From Beijerinckiaceae bacterium (GTDB lineage Bacteria; Pseudomonadota; Alphaproteobacteria; Rhizobiales; Beijerinckiaceae): a stretch of DNA of 38,284 bases. Made by a program: the position numbers and the translations under genes. The stretch lies in assembly GCA_947478455.1 (NCBI GenBank), contig CANJWR010000021.1:1-38284 (forward strand). The letters are read 5' to 3'. Positions 27,209 through 36,970 of the stretch are shown here, in pieces; the first letter of the stretch is position 1; each line of letters starts with the position of its first letter. The notes below the pieces were generated by a model. That model ran no database searches, had not been told where the DNA came from, and saw nothing but the letters and a program-made list of their open reading frames with translations.

Positions 27209-30169
27209 ATGGCTCGCCAGGATATCAACGCTTCGCTGCTTCAAACCTCTTTTCTGTACGGCGGCAACGCGGCCTATATCGAAGATCTGCATGCTCGCTA
27301 CGAACGCGATCCTGCAAGCGTCGACGCGGAATGGCGCGTTTTTTTTGCCGGACTGAATGAAGCGCGCGACGACGTCGAGAAAAATGCTCTTGGCGCTTCA
27401 TGGGAAAAGCCGAACTGGCCCATTCACGCGAACGGTGAAATTGTCTCTGCGCTAGATGGCAACTGGTCTCAGGTCGAAAAATCTCTCGGCGAGAAGATCA
27501 ACGCCAAGGCCTCTGTAAAAGGCGCTGAAGTCAGCGCTGCGGATGTGCAACGTTCGACTCGAGACAGCGTTCGCGCACTCATGATGATACGCGCCTATCG
27601 CATGCGCGGTCACCTTCACGCCAATCTCGATCCGCTGGGGCTCGAACCCTCAAAGGATCATGAAGAGTTGCATCCATCGAGCTATGGATTCACGGAAGCA
27701 GATTACGACCGCAAGATATTCATCGACCACGTTCTCGGTCTGGAATTCGCCACGATCCGTGAGATGCTGGCAATCCTGCGGCGAACGTATTGTGACACGA
27801 TCGGATTCGAATTCATGCACATGTCCGATCCTGCCGAGAAGGCATGGATGCAGGAACGCATCGAAGGTCCGGACAAGGCGATTACCTTCACGAAGGAGGG
27901 CAAGCGCGCCATTCTTCACAAGCTGGTAGAAGCCGAAGGCTTCGAGAAATTCTGCGATCTGCGTTTTCGCGGCACCAAGCGCTTCGGTCTGGACGGAGGC
28001 GAGGCGATGGTTCCGGCGCTGGAGCAGATCATCAAGCGCGGCGGCGCACTCGGCGTGCGGGAAATCGTCATCGGCATGCCGCATCGCGGCCGCCTGAACG
28101 TACTCGCGCAAGTGATGGGCAAACCCCATCGCGCCATCTTCCACGAGTTCAAGGGCGGTTCGTTCACCCCCGATGAGGTCGAAGGATCAGGCGACGTAAA
28201 ATACCACCTTGGCGCTTCGTCGGATCGCGAGTTCGATGGTAACAAGGTCCATTTGTCGTTGACCGCGAACCCTTCACATCTAGAAATTGCCGACCCTGTA
28301 GTGCTCGGCAAGGTGCGCGCAAAACAAGATCAGCTACATGACTTCGTGGATCGCACACAGGTCCTTCCGCTGCTGATCCACGGTGATGCTGCTTTCGCCG
28401 GTCAGGGCGTCGTGGCGGAATGTTTCGGTCTGTCGGGACTGAAGGGACATCGTACCGGCGGATCGATCCACTTCATCGTCAACAACCAGATCGGCTTCAC
28501 GACCTATCCGCGCTATTCGCGATCCTCGCCCTATCCGTCAGACGTCGCCAAGATGATCGAGGCGCCGATCATCCATGTGAACGGCGATGATCCGGAAGCG
28601 GTGACCTATGCCGCCAAGATCGCGATCGAGTTTCGGCAGAAATTTCACAAACCTGTCGTGATCGACATGTTCTGCTATCGCCGCTTCGGCCATAACGAGG
28701 GCGACGAACCGGGCTTCACCCAGCCGCTGATGTACAAGAATATTCGCGTTCACAAGACGACCCTGGAAATCTACACGGATAAGCTCGTCTCCGAAGGAGT
28801 TTTGGCGCGTGGCGAGGCCGACAAGCAAATCTCCGACTGGCGCGAGCGACTCGATGCGGAGTTCGAGGCGGCTCAAAGCTATAAGCCAAACAAGGCTGAC
28901 TGGCTGGACGGTCGCTGGGCAGGCATGCGTGCCGCCAGCGACGCTGTCGAAGACGCGCGACGCGGGCAAACAGGCGTCGATTTCGCAAAACTGAAATTCA
29001 TTGGCGAGAAGCTGTCGTCGGTTCCGTCAGATTTTAACGTCCACAAGACTATTCAGCGCTTTCTCGATGGTCGTCGCACGATGATTGAGTCCGGCCAGGA
29101 TCTCGATTGGGCAATGGCCGAAGCCCTCGCGTTCGGAACGCTTTTGGACGAAGGACATCCAGTTCGACTGTCGGGACAGGACAGCGAGCGTGGAACCTTC
29201 TCGCAGCGTCACTCGGTCCTGATCGATCAGGAAACCGAAGGTCGTTGCGTATTGCTCAACAGCATTCGGGATGGGCAGGCCAAATACGAGGTCATCAATT
29301 CGATGCTCTCTGAAGAAGCCGTACTTGGGTTCGAGTATGGGTATTCATTGACCGAGCCGAACTCGCTAGTCATGTGGGAGGCCCAGTTCGGCGACTTCGC
29401 CAACGGCGCGCAGGTCTTGTTTGACCAGTTCATCTCGTCGGGCGAACGCAAGTGGCTGCGTATGTCGGGCCTCGTCTGCTTGTTGCCGCATGGCTACGAA
29501 GGCCAGGGACCGGAGCATTCGTCGGCTCGTCTCGAGCGCTATTTGCAAATGTGCGCCGAAGACAACATGCAGGTCGCGAATTGTTCGACACCCGCGCAGT
29601 ACTTCCACATTCTTCGCCGTCAGCTGAAGCGCGACATTCGCAAGCCGTTGATCCTGATGACTCCAAAGTCCCTGCTACGCCACAAGCGCGCAGTTTCGAC
29701 CCTTGCTGATCTCGGTCCGAGTTCATCCTTCCATCGGCTCATCTGGGACGACGCGGAGCGCAAGAAGGATGAAAAGGTCAAGCTCGTCCGCGACGACAAA
29801 ATTCGGCGCGTGATTCTTTGCAGCGGAAAGGTCTATTTTGACCTATACGAAGAGCGTGAACGGCTCGGCATCGATGACGTCTATCTGGTCCGTGTCGAAC
29901 AGCTCTATCCCTTCCCGCTCAAGGCGCTTCTGACAGGTCTTTCTCGCTTCAAGAAAGCCGACATCGTCTGGTGTCAGGAAGAGCCGAAGAACATGGGCGC
30001 ATGGAGCTTCGTCGATCCCTATATCGAATGGGTGCTCGGACAGACAGACGGCAAGTCCAAACGCGCGCGCTATGTGGGTCGTCCTGCATCGGCGGCAACC
30101 GCTACCGGCCTGATGTCGCGACATCTGGCGCAACTCAAGGCGTTTCTGGACGAGGCCTTCGCGGCCTGA
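27209..30169 (+). CDS. sucA: 2-oxoglutarate dehydrogenase E1 component
   Basis: A 986-residue thiamine-diphosphate-dependent E1 that decarboxylates 2-oxoglutarate and reductively succinylates the lipoyl group of SucB. It starts MARQDINASLL at ATG 27209, preceded by AGGTGA. The N-terminal FLYGGNAAYIEDLHARYERDP motif, used for E2 contact, is followed by GMPHRGRLNVLAQV near 290-305 and the ThDP motif from HGDAAFAGQG (near 391) to NNQIG (near 424). The C-terminal transketolase-like half includes VWCQEEPKNMGAW. The length is normal for alphaproteobacterial E1. It is 59 bases upstream of sucB. Confidence 0.97.
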   Translation: MARQDINASLLQTSFLYGGNAAYIEDLHARYERDPASVDAEWRVFFAGLNEARDDVEKNALGASWEKPNWPIHANGEIVSALDGNWSQVEKSLGEKINAKASVKGAEVSAADVQRSTRDSVRALMMIRAYRMRGHLHANLDPLGLEPSKDHEELHPSSYGFTEADYDRKIFIDHVLGLEFATIREMLAILRRTYCDTIGFEFMHMSDPAEKAWMQERIEGPDKAITFTKEGKRAILHKLVEAEGFEKFCDLRFRGTKRFGLDGGEAMVPALEQIIKRGGALGVREIVIGMPHRGRLNVLAQVMGKPHRAIFHEFKGGSFTPDEVEGSGDVKYHLGASSDREFDGNKVHLSLTANPSHLEIADPVVLGKVRAKQDQLHDFVDRTQVLPLLIHGDAAFAGQGVVAECFGLSGLKGHRTGGSIHFIVNNQIGFTTYPRYSRSSPYPSDVAKMIEAPIIHVNGDDPEAVTYAAKIAIEFRQKFHKPVVIDMFCYRRFGHNEGDEPGFTQPLMYKNIRVHKTTLEIYTDKLVSEGVLARGEADKQISDWRERLDAEFEAAQSYKPNKADWLDGRWAGMRAASDAVEDARRGQTGVDFAKLKFIGEKLSSVPSDFNVHKTIQRFLDGRRTMIESGQDLDWAMAEALAFGTLLDEGHPVRLSGQDSERGTFSQRHSVLIDQETEGRCVLLNSIRDGQAKYEVINSMLSEEAVLGFEYGYSLTEPNSLVMWEAQFGDFANGAQVLFDQFISSGERKWLRMSGLVCLLPHGYEGQGPEHSSARLERYLQMCAEDNMQVANCSTPAQYFHILRRQLKRDIRKPLILMTPKSLLRHKRAVSTLADLGPSSSFHRLIWDDAERKKDEKVKLVRDDKIRRVILCSGKVYFDLYEERERLGIDDVYLVRVEQLYPFPLKALLTGLSRFKKADIVWCQEEPKNMGAWSFVDPYIEWVLGQTDGKSKRARYVGRPASAATATGLMSRHLAQLKAFLDEAFAA

Positions 30170-30228
30170 GTTTTGGAAGCTGACAATTTTAATTCAACCG
30201 GAAGGCCGCGCGGCGCGGACGTGATGCT

Positions 30229-31425
30229 ATGGCAACGGAAATTCGTGTTCCTACACTCGGCGAATCTGTCTCCGAGGCGACAATCGGGAAATGGTTCAAG
30301 AAAACTGGCGACGTCGTCAAAGCCGACGAACCGCTGGTTGAGCTTGAAACCGACAAGGTGACTCTTGAAGTCAATGCGCCCGCCTCCGGCGTTCTGGCGG
30401 AAATCACGGCGAAGGACGGTGAAACTGTAGCGCCCGGCGCATTGCTTGGCCAAATCGCAGCCGGGGCTGGCAATAGCGCTCCAGCCACGAAACCTGTGGC
30501 CTCGGCACCGCCCGCCGCCCCGAAGCCGGCTGTTGCCGCCATGCCTGCTTCTCCTGCTGCGGCCAAGATTGCGGCCGACAAAAAAATCGATCCTGCCTCC
30601 CTGGCCGGCTCGGGTATTCGCGGGCAGGTTTTGAAGGGCGATGTGCTCGCTGCCGTCACAACTGCTGTATCCGCACCCGTTCCCGCCCCCGTTGCTGCGC
30701 GCGTTCCGTCCCCTGCAGACGATTCGGTCCGCGAGGAGCGTGTCCGTATGACCAAGCTGCGTCAGACGATTGCTCGCCGCCTGAAGGACGCCCAGAATTC
30801 GGCCGCCATGCTGACGACCTTCAATGAGGTCGACATGAGCGAGGTGATGTCACTCCGCAATCGCTACAAGGACGTATTTGAAAAGAAGCATGGCGCCAAG
30901 CTGGGCTTTATGGGCTTCTTCGCCAAGGCCGTCGTGCAGGCGTTGAAAGACGTTCCGGCCGTAAATGCCGAGATCGACGGACAAGACCTCATCTACAAGA
31001 ATTATTATCACATCGGCATCGCTGTCGGCACTGACCGCGGTCTTGTGGTTCCGGTCGTTCGGGACGCCGACCGTCTGAGCATTTCAGGTATCGAGAAAAC
31101 GATCGCCGATTTCGGCAAGCGCGCGCGCGACGGTCAACTCAAGATCGACGAAATGCAAGGCGGCACCTTCACGATCACCAATGGCGGCATCTACGGCTCG
31201 CTGATGTCGACCCCGATCCTGAACGCTCCGCAGTCCGGCATTCTTGGCATGCATAAGATCCAGGAACGCCCGATGGTGGTCGGCGGTAAGATCGAGGCGC
31301 GGCCGATGATGTATCTGGCATTGAGCTACGATCACCGCATCGTCGACGGGAAAGAAGCCGTCACGTTCCTCGTTCGCGTCAAGGAGGCGCTGGAAGATCC
31401 CGCGCGTCTTGTGCTCGATCTCTGA
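30229..31425 (+). CDS. sucB: 2-oxoglutarate dehydrogenase E2, dihydrolipoyl succinyltransferase
   Basis: A 398-residue E2 core. The lipoyl domain (1-78) bears Lys43 in ETDKVTLEV; an Ala/Pro linker (about 82-112) leads to the E1/E3-binding domain (about 113-145, [21 protein letters not shown]), another linker, and the catalytic domain (about 170-398) with His369 and Asp373 in SYDHRIVDG. It moves succinyl from SucA to CoA. It has a single lipoyl domain, as is usual for SucB. It is followed after 69 bases by lpd, which supplies E3. Confidence 0.97.
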   Translation: MATEIRVPTLGESVSEATIGKWFKKTGDVVKADEPLVELETDKVTLEVNAPASGVLAEITAKDGETVAPGALLGQIAAGAGNSAPATKPVASAPPAAPKPAVAAMPASPAAAKIAADKKIDPASLAGSGIRGQVLKGDVLAAVTTAVSAPVPAPVAARVPSPADDSVREERVRMTKLRQTIARRLKDAQNSAAMLTTFNEVDMSEVMSLRNRYKDVFEKKHGAKLGFMGFFAKAVVQALKDVPAVNAEIDGQDLIYKNYYHIGIAVGTDRGLVVPVVRDADRLSISGIEKTIADFGKRARDGQLKIDEMQGGTFTITNGGIYGSLMSTPILNAPQSGILGMHKIQERPMVVGGKIEARPMMYLALSYDHRIVDGKEAVTFLVRVKEALEDPARLVLDL

Positions 31426-31494
31426 ACGTTCGGTCTTCCAACTTTTGTGAAATGCCAGGCGCAGCGCGCCAAACATGCATCCGTGGAGATGATC

Positions 31495-32892
31495 ATGGCC
31501 TACGATCTTGTCGTCATCGGCACCGGCCCCGGCGGCTATGTATGCGCAATCCGCGCTGCACAGCTCGGCATGAAGGTCGCTGTCGTCGAAAAGCGGAAAA
31601 CCCACGGCGGAACATGTCTCAATGTGGGCTGCATTCCTTCGAAGGCAATTCTGCACGCCTCGGAAATGTTTGACCTTGCGGGGCATGATTTTGCCCCGCT
31701 GGGAATCGTTGTCAGTAAGCCGCAGCTCGATCTGCCGACAATGATGAAGCATAAGCAGGACACTGTGGCGGCAAACGTCAATGGCGTAGCATTTCTGCTG
31801 AAGAAGAACAAAATCGATTCATTCACTGGCGCCGGCTCGATCCGCGCGGCTGGAAAGGTCGATGTCGCAGCAGTTGATGGAACAATCACAAGTCTCGAAA
31901 CGAAAAACATTGTTATTGCGACTGGCTCTGAAGTGACCCCTCTGCCGGGCGTGACGATCGACGAGAAAACTGTGGTGTCGTCCACCGGCGCACTGGAACT
32001 CGATCGCGTTCCAGGCCGACTCGTGGTTATCGGTGCAGGTGTGATCGGGCTCGAGCTCGGTTCCGTCTGGCGCCGTCTTGGATCGGAAGTGACGGTCGTA
32101 GAGTTTCTGGACCGAATCCTGCCGGGGGCCGACAATGAGGTCGCCAAACAATTCCAGCGGACGCTTGAAAAGCAGGGCTTCAAATTCCAGCTCGGCCATA
32201 AGGTCACGAAAGTCGAACCTGCAAAGTCGGGCGCGACAATCTCCATTGAGCCAGCATCAGGCGGCGAAGCCAAAAAGCTCGAAGCCGATGTAGTGCTGGT
32301 TGCCATAGGTCGTCGCGCCTTCACCGAAGGTCTGGGACTCGAAGCTGCGGGTGTAATACTTGATCGCGGTCGCGTGGTTATTGATGATCACTTCGCCACA
32401 AATGTTCCCGGGATCTACGCTATCGGCGACGTCGTTCGCGGCCCGATGCTGGCGCACAAGGCTGAAGACGAAGGCGTTGCGGTCGCTGAAATTCTTGCGG
32501 GCCAACACGGCCATGTAAATTACAACACGATTCCCGGTGTTGTTTACACCCAGCCTGAAATCGCTTCCGTTGGAAAAACAGAAGAAGAGTTAAAGGTAGC
32601 GGGCATCGCCTACAAAGCCGGTAAATTTCCGTTCACCGCGAACGGCCGGGCGCGCGCCATGCGCCACAACGAAGGCTTTGTGAAAATCCTCGCCGATGCC
32701 GCGACTGACCGTGTGCTGGGCGTGCATATCCTTGGCGCGGGGGCCGGAGAGCTCATCGCCGAGGCCGTGGTTCTGATGGAGTTTGGTGGCTCCGCTGAAG
32801 ATCTGGCGCGCATCTGCCATGCACATCCGACCATGTCAGAGGCCGTCAGGGAGGCCGCTCTCGGCGTTGACAAACGCTCTATTCACGTCTGA
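31495..32892 (+). CDS. lpd: Dihydrolipoyl dehydrogenase (E3)
   Basis: A 465-residue flavoprotein re-oxidising dihydrolipoamide with NAD+. FAD motif [10 protein letters not shown] is at 9-18, the redox disulfide Cys41/Cys46 in [13 protein letters not shown], an NAD motif [16 protein letters not shown], the second FAD motif [21 protein letters not shown], and the C-terminal active-site His444 and Glu449 in [11 protein letters not shown] 31495 has GGAG eight bases upstream; ATG 31489 is in frame and close. It is the last enzyme gene of the TCA block and serves OGDH, and perhaps other 2-oxoacid dehydrogenases. Confidence 0.97.
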   Translation: MAYDLVVIGTGPGGYVCAIRAAQLGMKVAVVEKRKTHGGTCLNVGCIPSKAILHASEMFDLAGHDFAPLGIVVSKPQLDLPTMMKHKQDTVAANVNGVAFLLKKNKIDSFTGAGSIRAAGKVDVAAVDGTITSLETKNIVIATGSEVTPLPGVTIDEKTVVSSTGALELDRVPGRLVVIGAGVIGLELGSVWRRLGSEVTVVEFLDRILPGADNEVAKQFQRTLEKQGFKFQLGHKVTKVEPAKSGATISIEPASGGEAKKLEADVVLVAIGRRAFTEGLGLEAAGVILDRGRVVIDDHFATNVPGIYAIGDVVRGPMLAHKAEDEGVAVAEILAGQHGHVNYNTIPGVVYTQPEIASVGKTEEELKVAGIAYKAGKFPFTANGRARAMRHNEGFVKILADAATDRVLGVHILGAGAGELIAEAVVLMEFGGSAEDLARICHAHPTMSEAVREAALGVDKRSIHV

Positions 32893-32983
32893 GGCAAGAA
32901 CACAAGAAGCGCTTTTTTGACACCTTCCTGCTGTTTACTGGCGGATGCGCTCAGGCTTGATGCAGCCGAAGGAAGGTAGGCGG

Positions 32984-33547
32984 ATGCAGCGATGGACCAA
33001 GCCATTCTGGATTATTCTCGCATCAATTTTTTTGTTCGAGTCATGGGTTTGGGATTTCTGCGCCGCATTCGGGCGGCGATTGCTCAAACTGATCCCTTGG
33101 GATTCGTTCAAGGCCGATCTCAAAAAGTTCTTTGATGGGCTGCCGGCTCCGGTCGTACTCGTCGTATTTCTGGTCCCTGTCGGAGTTTTGGAGCCAATTA
33201 AGATCTTCGCGCTCTGGTTGATCGCCTCCGGCCATTGGACTCTTGGAATTTTGGGATTTTTGGTCGCCAAATTCGTCGGCCTCGGAATCATCGCGATCTT
33301 GTTCGACCTGACTCGGGAAAAACTGCTGTCGATGAAATGGATGGCGACACTTTACGCATTTATCATCCACTGGGTTGATTGGGCGCACAATTTGGTCGAC
33401 CCCTACCAGCAGGCCCTGAGGGCGCAAATTGTCGACCTGAAATTGCGTGTTGCGCGTTTCGTACGGGAGAATTCGAGCCGCAACAGCTTTTTTGCCAGAA
33501 TTATCCGGGTCAGAAATCAGGCGCGCAAAAACCGCCCACCAAGCTAG
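32984..33547 (+). CDS. Conserved hypothetical membrane protein
   Basis: A 187-residue protein I cannot assign to a named family. Three hydrophobic helices lie at about 8-28, 57-79 and 85-107; aromatic and charged motifs such as FESWVWDFCAAFGRRLLKLIPW and LPAPVVLVVFLVPVGVLEPIK stand out, and the C-terminal part (about 110-187) is amphipathic and strongly basic. ATG 32984 is preceded by AGGTAGG; an earlier in-frame ATG at 32945 lacks support. It is 91 bases after lpd on the same strand and stops four bases before the xerC stop. I recall proteins of this kind in related Rhizobiales next to lpd and xerC, but the function is unknown. Confidence 0.75.
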   Translation: MQRWTKPFWIILASIFLFESWVWDFCAAFGRRLLKLIPWDSFKADLKKFFDGLPAPVVLVVFLVPVGVLEPIKIFALWLIASGHWTLGILGFLVAKFVGLGIIAILFDLTREKLLSMKWMATLYAFIIHWVDWAHNLVDPYQQALRAQIVDLKLRVARFVRENSSRNSFFARIIRVRNQARKNRPPS

Positions 33548-33551
33548 CATT

Positions 33552-34526
33552 TCATTGAGCGCGTGGGTGGGCCGACTTGTAAGCGTCAAGCAAACGACCT
33601 CGATCTACAGCCGTATAAAGCTGCGTCGTCGAGAGCGAAGCATGTCCGAGAAGTTCCTGAATGCTCCGCAGGTCGCCGCCCCTCGCCAACAGATGGGTCG
33701 CAAAAGAATGACGCAATGCATGCGGCGTCGCGTCTGGCGACAATCCCAGCGCTCCCCGCAGTCGCTCGACACGCAATTGTATAAGGCGGGGGCTCAATGG
33801 ACCGCCGCGGACGCCCACAAACAGGGGGCCGGTCAAATCTAGTTTGTATGGGCACAGGTCAAGATAACGCTGGACTCCCTGCCGAACGCTTTCAATGATC
33901 GGCACATGTCGCGTCTTCTGGCCTTTGCCAGTAACGAGCAGATTATCCTGTGTTCCAACAGGCGCATCGCGTCTGACGATGCCCAGAGCCTCGGAAATAC
34001 GCAGACCAGCTCCGTAAAGGAGGCCCAGCACTGCCGCGTCGCGTGCTAGAATCCAAGGGTCTGTGCCGCCATCAAAACTATCGGCAGACACCACCCGACG
34101 GGCGTCGCTGACCGCGAGCGGCTTCGGAAGGCTTCTGGCGATTTTGGGAGTTCGGGTTCCGAACAGCGCAGGGAATTCTCCCTGATCTTGCCGTTCAAGA
34201 TAGCGCCCGAAAGACCTGACTCCAGCCACCCCCCGTACGAGCGAGCGACTGCCGAGGCCGTCAAGCCGCCGACTGGCCATAAACGCTCGCATATCGGCAG
34301 CATCGACGGCTAGAACGTCTTGAACATCGGGGAGGTGCGTCAGCCGATCTTTAAGAAAGCTGAGAAACTGGCGCAGGTCCCGCGCATAGGCATCAATCGT
34401 ATGGGGGGACGACCTGCGAACGCCGGACAGATGACCTAGCCAGCCTGCCAAGAGACCCATCAGATCCTCAGTCGCAAAAGCATCGACTGAGGCAATTGGG
34501 GAGAAGGGGCGCGCCCGGGAACTCAT
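33552..34526 (-). CDS. xerC: Tyrosine recombinase XerC
   Basis: A 324-residue tyrosine recombinase resolving chromosome dimers at dif together with XerD. The N-terminal SAM-like core-binding domain spans about 20-115, and the catalytic domain has the full set Arg176 (GLRISEA), Lys201 (GKGQKTRHVP), His269 and Arg272 (HALRHSFATHLL), His295 (LLGHASLSTTQ) and the nucleophile Tyr304. Gene position beside lpd and the overall sequence favour XerC over XerD or a phage integrase; no phage genes are near. ATG 34526 is chosen by homology; the frame runs open to 34667 into the zeta-subunit gene, which is not used. Confidence 0.9.
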   Translation of the reverse strand: MSSRARPFSPIASVDAFATEDLMGLLAGWLGHLSGVRRSSPHTIDAYARDLRQFLSFLKDRLTHLPDVQDVLAVDAADMRAFMASRRLDGLGSRSLVRGVAGVRSFGRYLERQDQGEFPALFGTRTPKIARSLPKPLAVSDARRVVSADSFDGGTDPWILARDAAVLGLLYGAGLRISEALGIVRRDAPVGTQDNLLVTGKGQKTRHVPIIESVRQGVQRYLDLCPYKLDLTGPLFVGVRGGPLSPRLIQLRVERLRGALGLSPDATPHALRHSFATHLLARGGDLRSIQELLGHASLSTTQLYTAVDRGRLLDAYKSAHPRAQ

Positions 34527-34572
34527 CTCCGAACATTCGCCCTTAAACCCTAAGGCTTCGTAGCCGCAGAGA

Positions 34573-34896
34573 TCAGATCCCGCCTTTAATTTCCGTAATG
34601 GCCGTCGAAAGCAACTCGTCCATTGTGCGGCGAATCTGATGGTCCGACACATCGACCTTTCCGTCATCGAGATCCTTGCGGATCTTGCGGAAAACGTCTT
34701 CGTCGCCAGCCTCTTCGAAGTCGGCCAGAATCACCGACTTCGCATAAGCTTCCGCATCCGCGCCGGACTTTCCAAGTTTTTCGGCAGCCCAGAGACCGAG
34801 CAACTTGTTGCGACGGGCCCCGGCCTTGAAACGAAGTTCTTCGTCATGCGCGAACTTCTTCTCAAACCCTTCTTCGCGCTTGTCGAAACCGCTCAT
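34573..34896 (-). CDS. F1-ATPase inhibitor zeta subunit (DUF1476)
   Basis: A 107-residue four-helix protein of the DUF1476 family. In Paracoccus denitrificans the homologue is the zeta subunit that plugs the F1 catalytic interface and blocks ATP hydrolysis. The N-terminal inhibitory part FDKREEGFEKKFAHDEELRFKA is well conserved here, followed by ARRNKLLGLWAAEKLG and DVFRKIRKDL. It lies divergent from purC and 46 bases upstream of xerC. Its neighbourhood next to pur genes is common in Rhizobiales; ATP synthase genes are not in this window. A metabolic link with purine synthesis is not shown. Confidence 0.92.
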   Translation of the reverse strand: MSGFDKREEGFEKKFAHDEELRFKAGARRNKLLGLWAAEKLGKSGADAEAYAKSVILADFEEAGDEDVFRKIRKDLDDGKVDVSDHQIRRTMDELLSTAITEIKGGI

Positions 34897-35055
34897 TCGA
34901 AGCTCTCCTGTTCGCCAGCCAAGACGCCCGGCCAGTCAACAGCCATATACTCACTGACCGGGACTTTTCCTAGCCCGGCTTCAGATGGAAACTGGCTCGG
35001 GCCTAGATTGAAGCGACGTACGGGTTGTGCTGCCGCCCGGAAAAGCGTACCACCC

Positions 35056-35089
35056 CTATTCGGCGCCGTGGCTATTCGGCGAAGCTTCG
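35056..35089. promoter_or_regulatory. Direct repeat plus palindrome upstream of purC
   Basis: In the 261-base divergent gap between the zeta-subunit gene and purC, the ten bases CTATTCGGCG occur at 35056-35065 and 35072-35081, offset by 16 bases, and a 10-base palindrome CGAAGCTTCG follows at 35080-35089. This array is 69-102 bases upstream of the purC start. The TTGACG at 35097-35102 lies just after it, without a clear -10. It is a candidate regulator-binding array; no binding protein is known from the window. Confidence 0.35.
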
Positions 35090-35157
35090 TTTCTTTTTGA
35101 CGGGGCAACTCTGCGACCACGGACCGTCCTTGATTTCTCGAGCAACGGTTGAATCCC

Positions 35158-35922
35158 ATGAACCGCCGTCGTCGCATTTACGAAGGCAAGGCCAAAGTCC
35201 TTTACGAAGGTCCGGAGCCCGGCACCCTCATCCAGCACTTCAAGGATGACGCGACTGCCTTTAACGCAAAAAAGCGCGAAATCATCGACGGCAAAGGTGT
35301 GCTGAACAATCGCATCTCCGAGTTCGTTTTTCAGCATCTGAACGACATTGGCGTTCCTACGCACTTCATTCGACGCCTAAACATGCGCGAGCAATTGATT
35401 CGTGAGGTGGAAATCATCCCTCTAGAGGTCGTGGTTCGCAATGTCGCGGCGGGCTCACTGTCTCAACGTCTTGGGCTGGAAGAAGGCACACAGCTTCCCC
35501 GGTCGATCATCGAATTTTACTACAAAAACGATGCTTTGAATGACCCGATGGTCTCCGAAGAGCACATCACTGCATTCGGCTGGGCCAATCCACAGGAAAT
35601 CGATGACATTATGGCCCTTGCTATCCGGGTCAATGATTTCCTGTCTGGGCTGTTTCTGGGAGTCGGCATCAGACTCGTCGACTTCAAGATGGAATGCGGA
35701 CGCCTCTGGGAGGGCGACCTGATGCGCATCGTGGTCGCGGACGAGATTTCTCCGGATTCGTGCCGCCTGTGGGATATCAAGTCGAACGACAAACTCGACA
35801 AGGATCGGTTCCGTCGCGACATGGGCGGTCTGGTCGAAGCCTATACTGAGGTCGCGCGCCGACTCGGCATCCTGCAGGAAAACGAGCCGCCGCTTCAGGG
35901 CGGCCCCCGCCTTGTTCAATAA
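35158..35922 (+). CDS. purC: SAICAR synthetase
   Basis: A 254-residue phosphoribosylaminoimidazole-succinocarboxamide synthase that couples CAIR and aspartate using ATP. The N-terminus [20 protein letters not shown] has the ATP-loop GKAK, the middle [31 protein letters not shown] is family-specific, and VDFKMECGR and [12 protein letters not shown] carry binding and catalytic residues. The start ATG 35158 matches the usual length; an upstream TTG at 35149 is in frame. It opens the purC-purS-purQ set on the plus strand. Confidence 0.97.
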   Translation: MNRRRRIYEGKAKVLYEGPEPGTLIQHFKDDATAFNAKKREIIDGKGVLNNRISEFVFQHLNDIGVPTHFIRRLNMREQLIREVEIIPLEVVVRNVAAGSLSQRLGLEEGTQLPRSIIEFYYKNDALNDPMVSEEHITAFGWANPQEIDDIMALAIRVNDFLSGLFLGVGIRLVDFKMECGRLWEGDLMRIVVADEISPDSCRLWDIKSNDKLDKDRFRRDMGGLVEAYTEVARRLGILQENEPPLQGGPRLVQ

Positions 35923-35931
35923 ATAAAAAAT

Positions 35932-35982
35932 CCGCCGCGTCCCGATCAGGTCGCAACTGCAGATAAATCCGGGCCGCGGCGG
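35932..35982 (+). promoter_or_regulatory. Stem-loop between purC and purS
   Basis: Two arms at 35932-35944 and 35970-35982 pair with one mismatch over 13 positions (CCGCCGCG pairs CGCGGCGG; CCCG pairs CGGG), with a 25-base loop. It begins nine bases after the purC stop and ends 29 bases before purS. On the minus strand it would be followed by TTTTTTATTTATT, an ideal terminator tail, but no minus-strand gene ends here; on the plus strand no U tract follows. It may set the purC to purSQ ratio. Confidence 0.55.
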
Positions 35983-36011
35983 CTCCTATGGCGATCCAAT
36001 CCGGAGTCAAC

Positions 36012-36251
36012 ATGAAGGCCCGTGTAACTGTCACGCTTAAAACAGGCGTTCTCGATCCGCAGGGAAAAGCCATCGAGGGCGCGCTTCGGTCACTTGGGGT
36101 CGACGGAGTCGCAAGCGTTCGGCAGGGCAAAATCTTCGAAATCGAACTGGATGCAGTCGACCGAAACAAGGCCGATCAGGCGCTGAACGCAGCTTGCGAG
36201 AAACTTCTGGCAAATACGGTCGTCGAAAATTATCGCATCGAAATTCTCTGA
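36012..36251 (+). CDS. purS: FGAM synthase subunit PurS
   Basis: A 79-residue dimeric small subunit that bridges PurQ and PurL in the three-part phosphoribosylformylglycinamidine synthase and helps ammonia channelling. MKARVTVTLKTGVLDPQGKAIEGALRSLG is the diagnostic opening. ATG 36012 with GGAG six bases upstream is preferred over ATG 35988. It is 11 bases upstream of purQ, so both are almost certainly translated from one message. Confidence 0.95.
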   Translation: MKARVTVTLKTGVLDPQGKAIEGALRSLGVDGVASVRQGKIFEIELDAVDRNKADQALNAACEKLLANTVVENYRIEIL

Positions 36252-36262
36252 CTGGACGCCAC

Positions 36263-36961
36263 ATGAAGGCCGCGATCGTTTTATTTCCCGGGTCCAATCG
36301 CGAGGGGGACGCTGCGCGCGCGATCAGACGCGCCACCGGGCAAGACCCGACAATTGTCTGGCACGCGGATCGCGAACTTCCTGCGGGAACAGATCTCGTG
36401 GTTCTTCCTGGGGGGTTCAGCTACGGCGATTATTTGCGTTGCGGCGCCATCGCGGCGCGCGCTGGCATTATGGACGCAGTCCGCAAGCACGCCGCTAATG
36501 GCGGCCTCGTGCTGGGCATTTGCAACGGGTTCCAGATTCTTGTCGAATCGGGGCTCTTGCCTGGCGTGCTCATGCGCAACGCCAATCTGCGTTTCATATG
36601 TCGGATGCAGCATCTGCGGGTCGAGAAGAATGACACAGCCTTCACCCGCAATTATGGGCCCCACCAGATTATCAAGGTCGCCATCGCACATGGCGAAGGC
36701 AATTACGTTGCCGACGCGACAACAATCGAGCGCCTCGAAGGCGACGGGCGCGTTGCGTTCCGCTATTGCGATTCGAATGGGAATGTAGATGCGCGCGCGA
36801 ATCCGAATGGATCGACGAATTCGATCGCAGGCATTTATTCGGATCGTTTCAATGTTCTCGGATTAATGCCCCATCCAGAAAATCTCATCGATCCGCTGGT
36901 AGGCGGGATTGACGGATCTCCGATGTTCGAGAGCCTTGCAGCGATTTCCCGCGCCGCCTGA
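36263..36961 (+). CDS. purQ: FGAM synthase glutaminase subunit PurQ
   Basis: A 232-residue class I glutamine amidotransferase that frees ammonia for PurL. The nucleophile is Cys87 in GICNGFQ, and the His204/Glu206 dyad lies in LMPHPENL. Start MKAAIVLFPGSNRE and the LPGGFSYGDYLRCGAIAAR oxyanion region are standard. The open frame upstream of 36263 overlaps purS and is not used. The ATP-using PurL subunit is not next to it: a minus-strand TadG-like remnant begins nine bases downstream. Confidence 0.96.
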   Translation: MKAAIVLFPGSNREGDAARAIRRATGQDPTIVWHADRELPAGTDLVVLPGGFSYGDYLRCGAIAARAGIMDAVRKHAANGGLVLGICNGFQILVESGLLPGVLMRNANLRFICRMQHLRVEKNDTAFTRNYGPHQIIKVAIAHGEGNYVADATTIERLEGDGRVAFRYCDSNGNVDARANPNGSTNSIAGIYSDRFNVLGLMPHPENLIDPLVGGIDGSPMFESLAAISRAA

Positions 36962-36970
36962 GTGCCTGAC

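Noticed and set aside
33552-34526. Possibility that the tyrosine recombinase is a phage or integron integrase
   Set aside because: No phage genes, attachment repeats or tRNA nearby; length, motifs and position beside lpd fit chromosomal XerC.
34527-34667. Extension of xerC into the zeta-subunit gene
   Set aside because: Not homologous to XerC N-termini and overlaps a well-supported gene.
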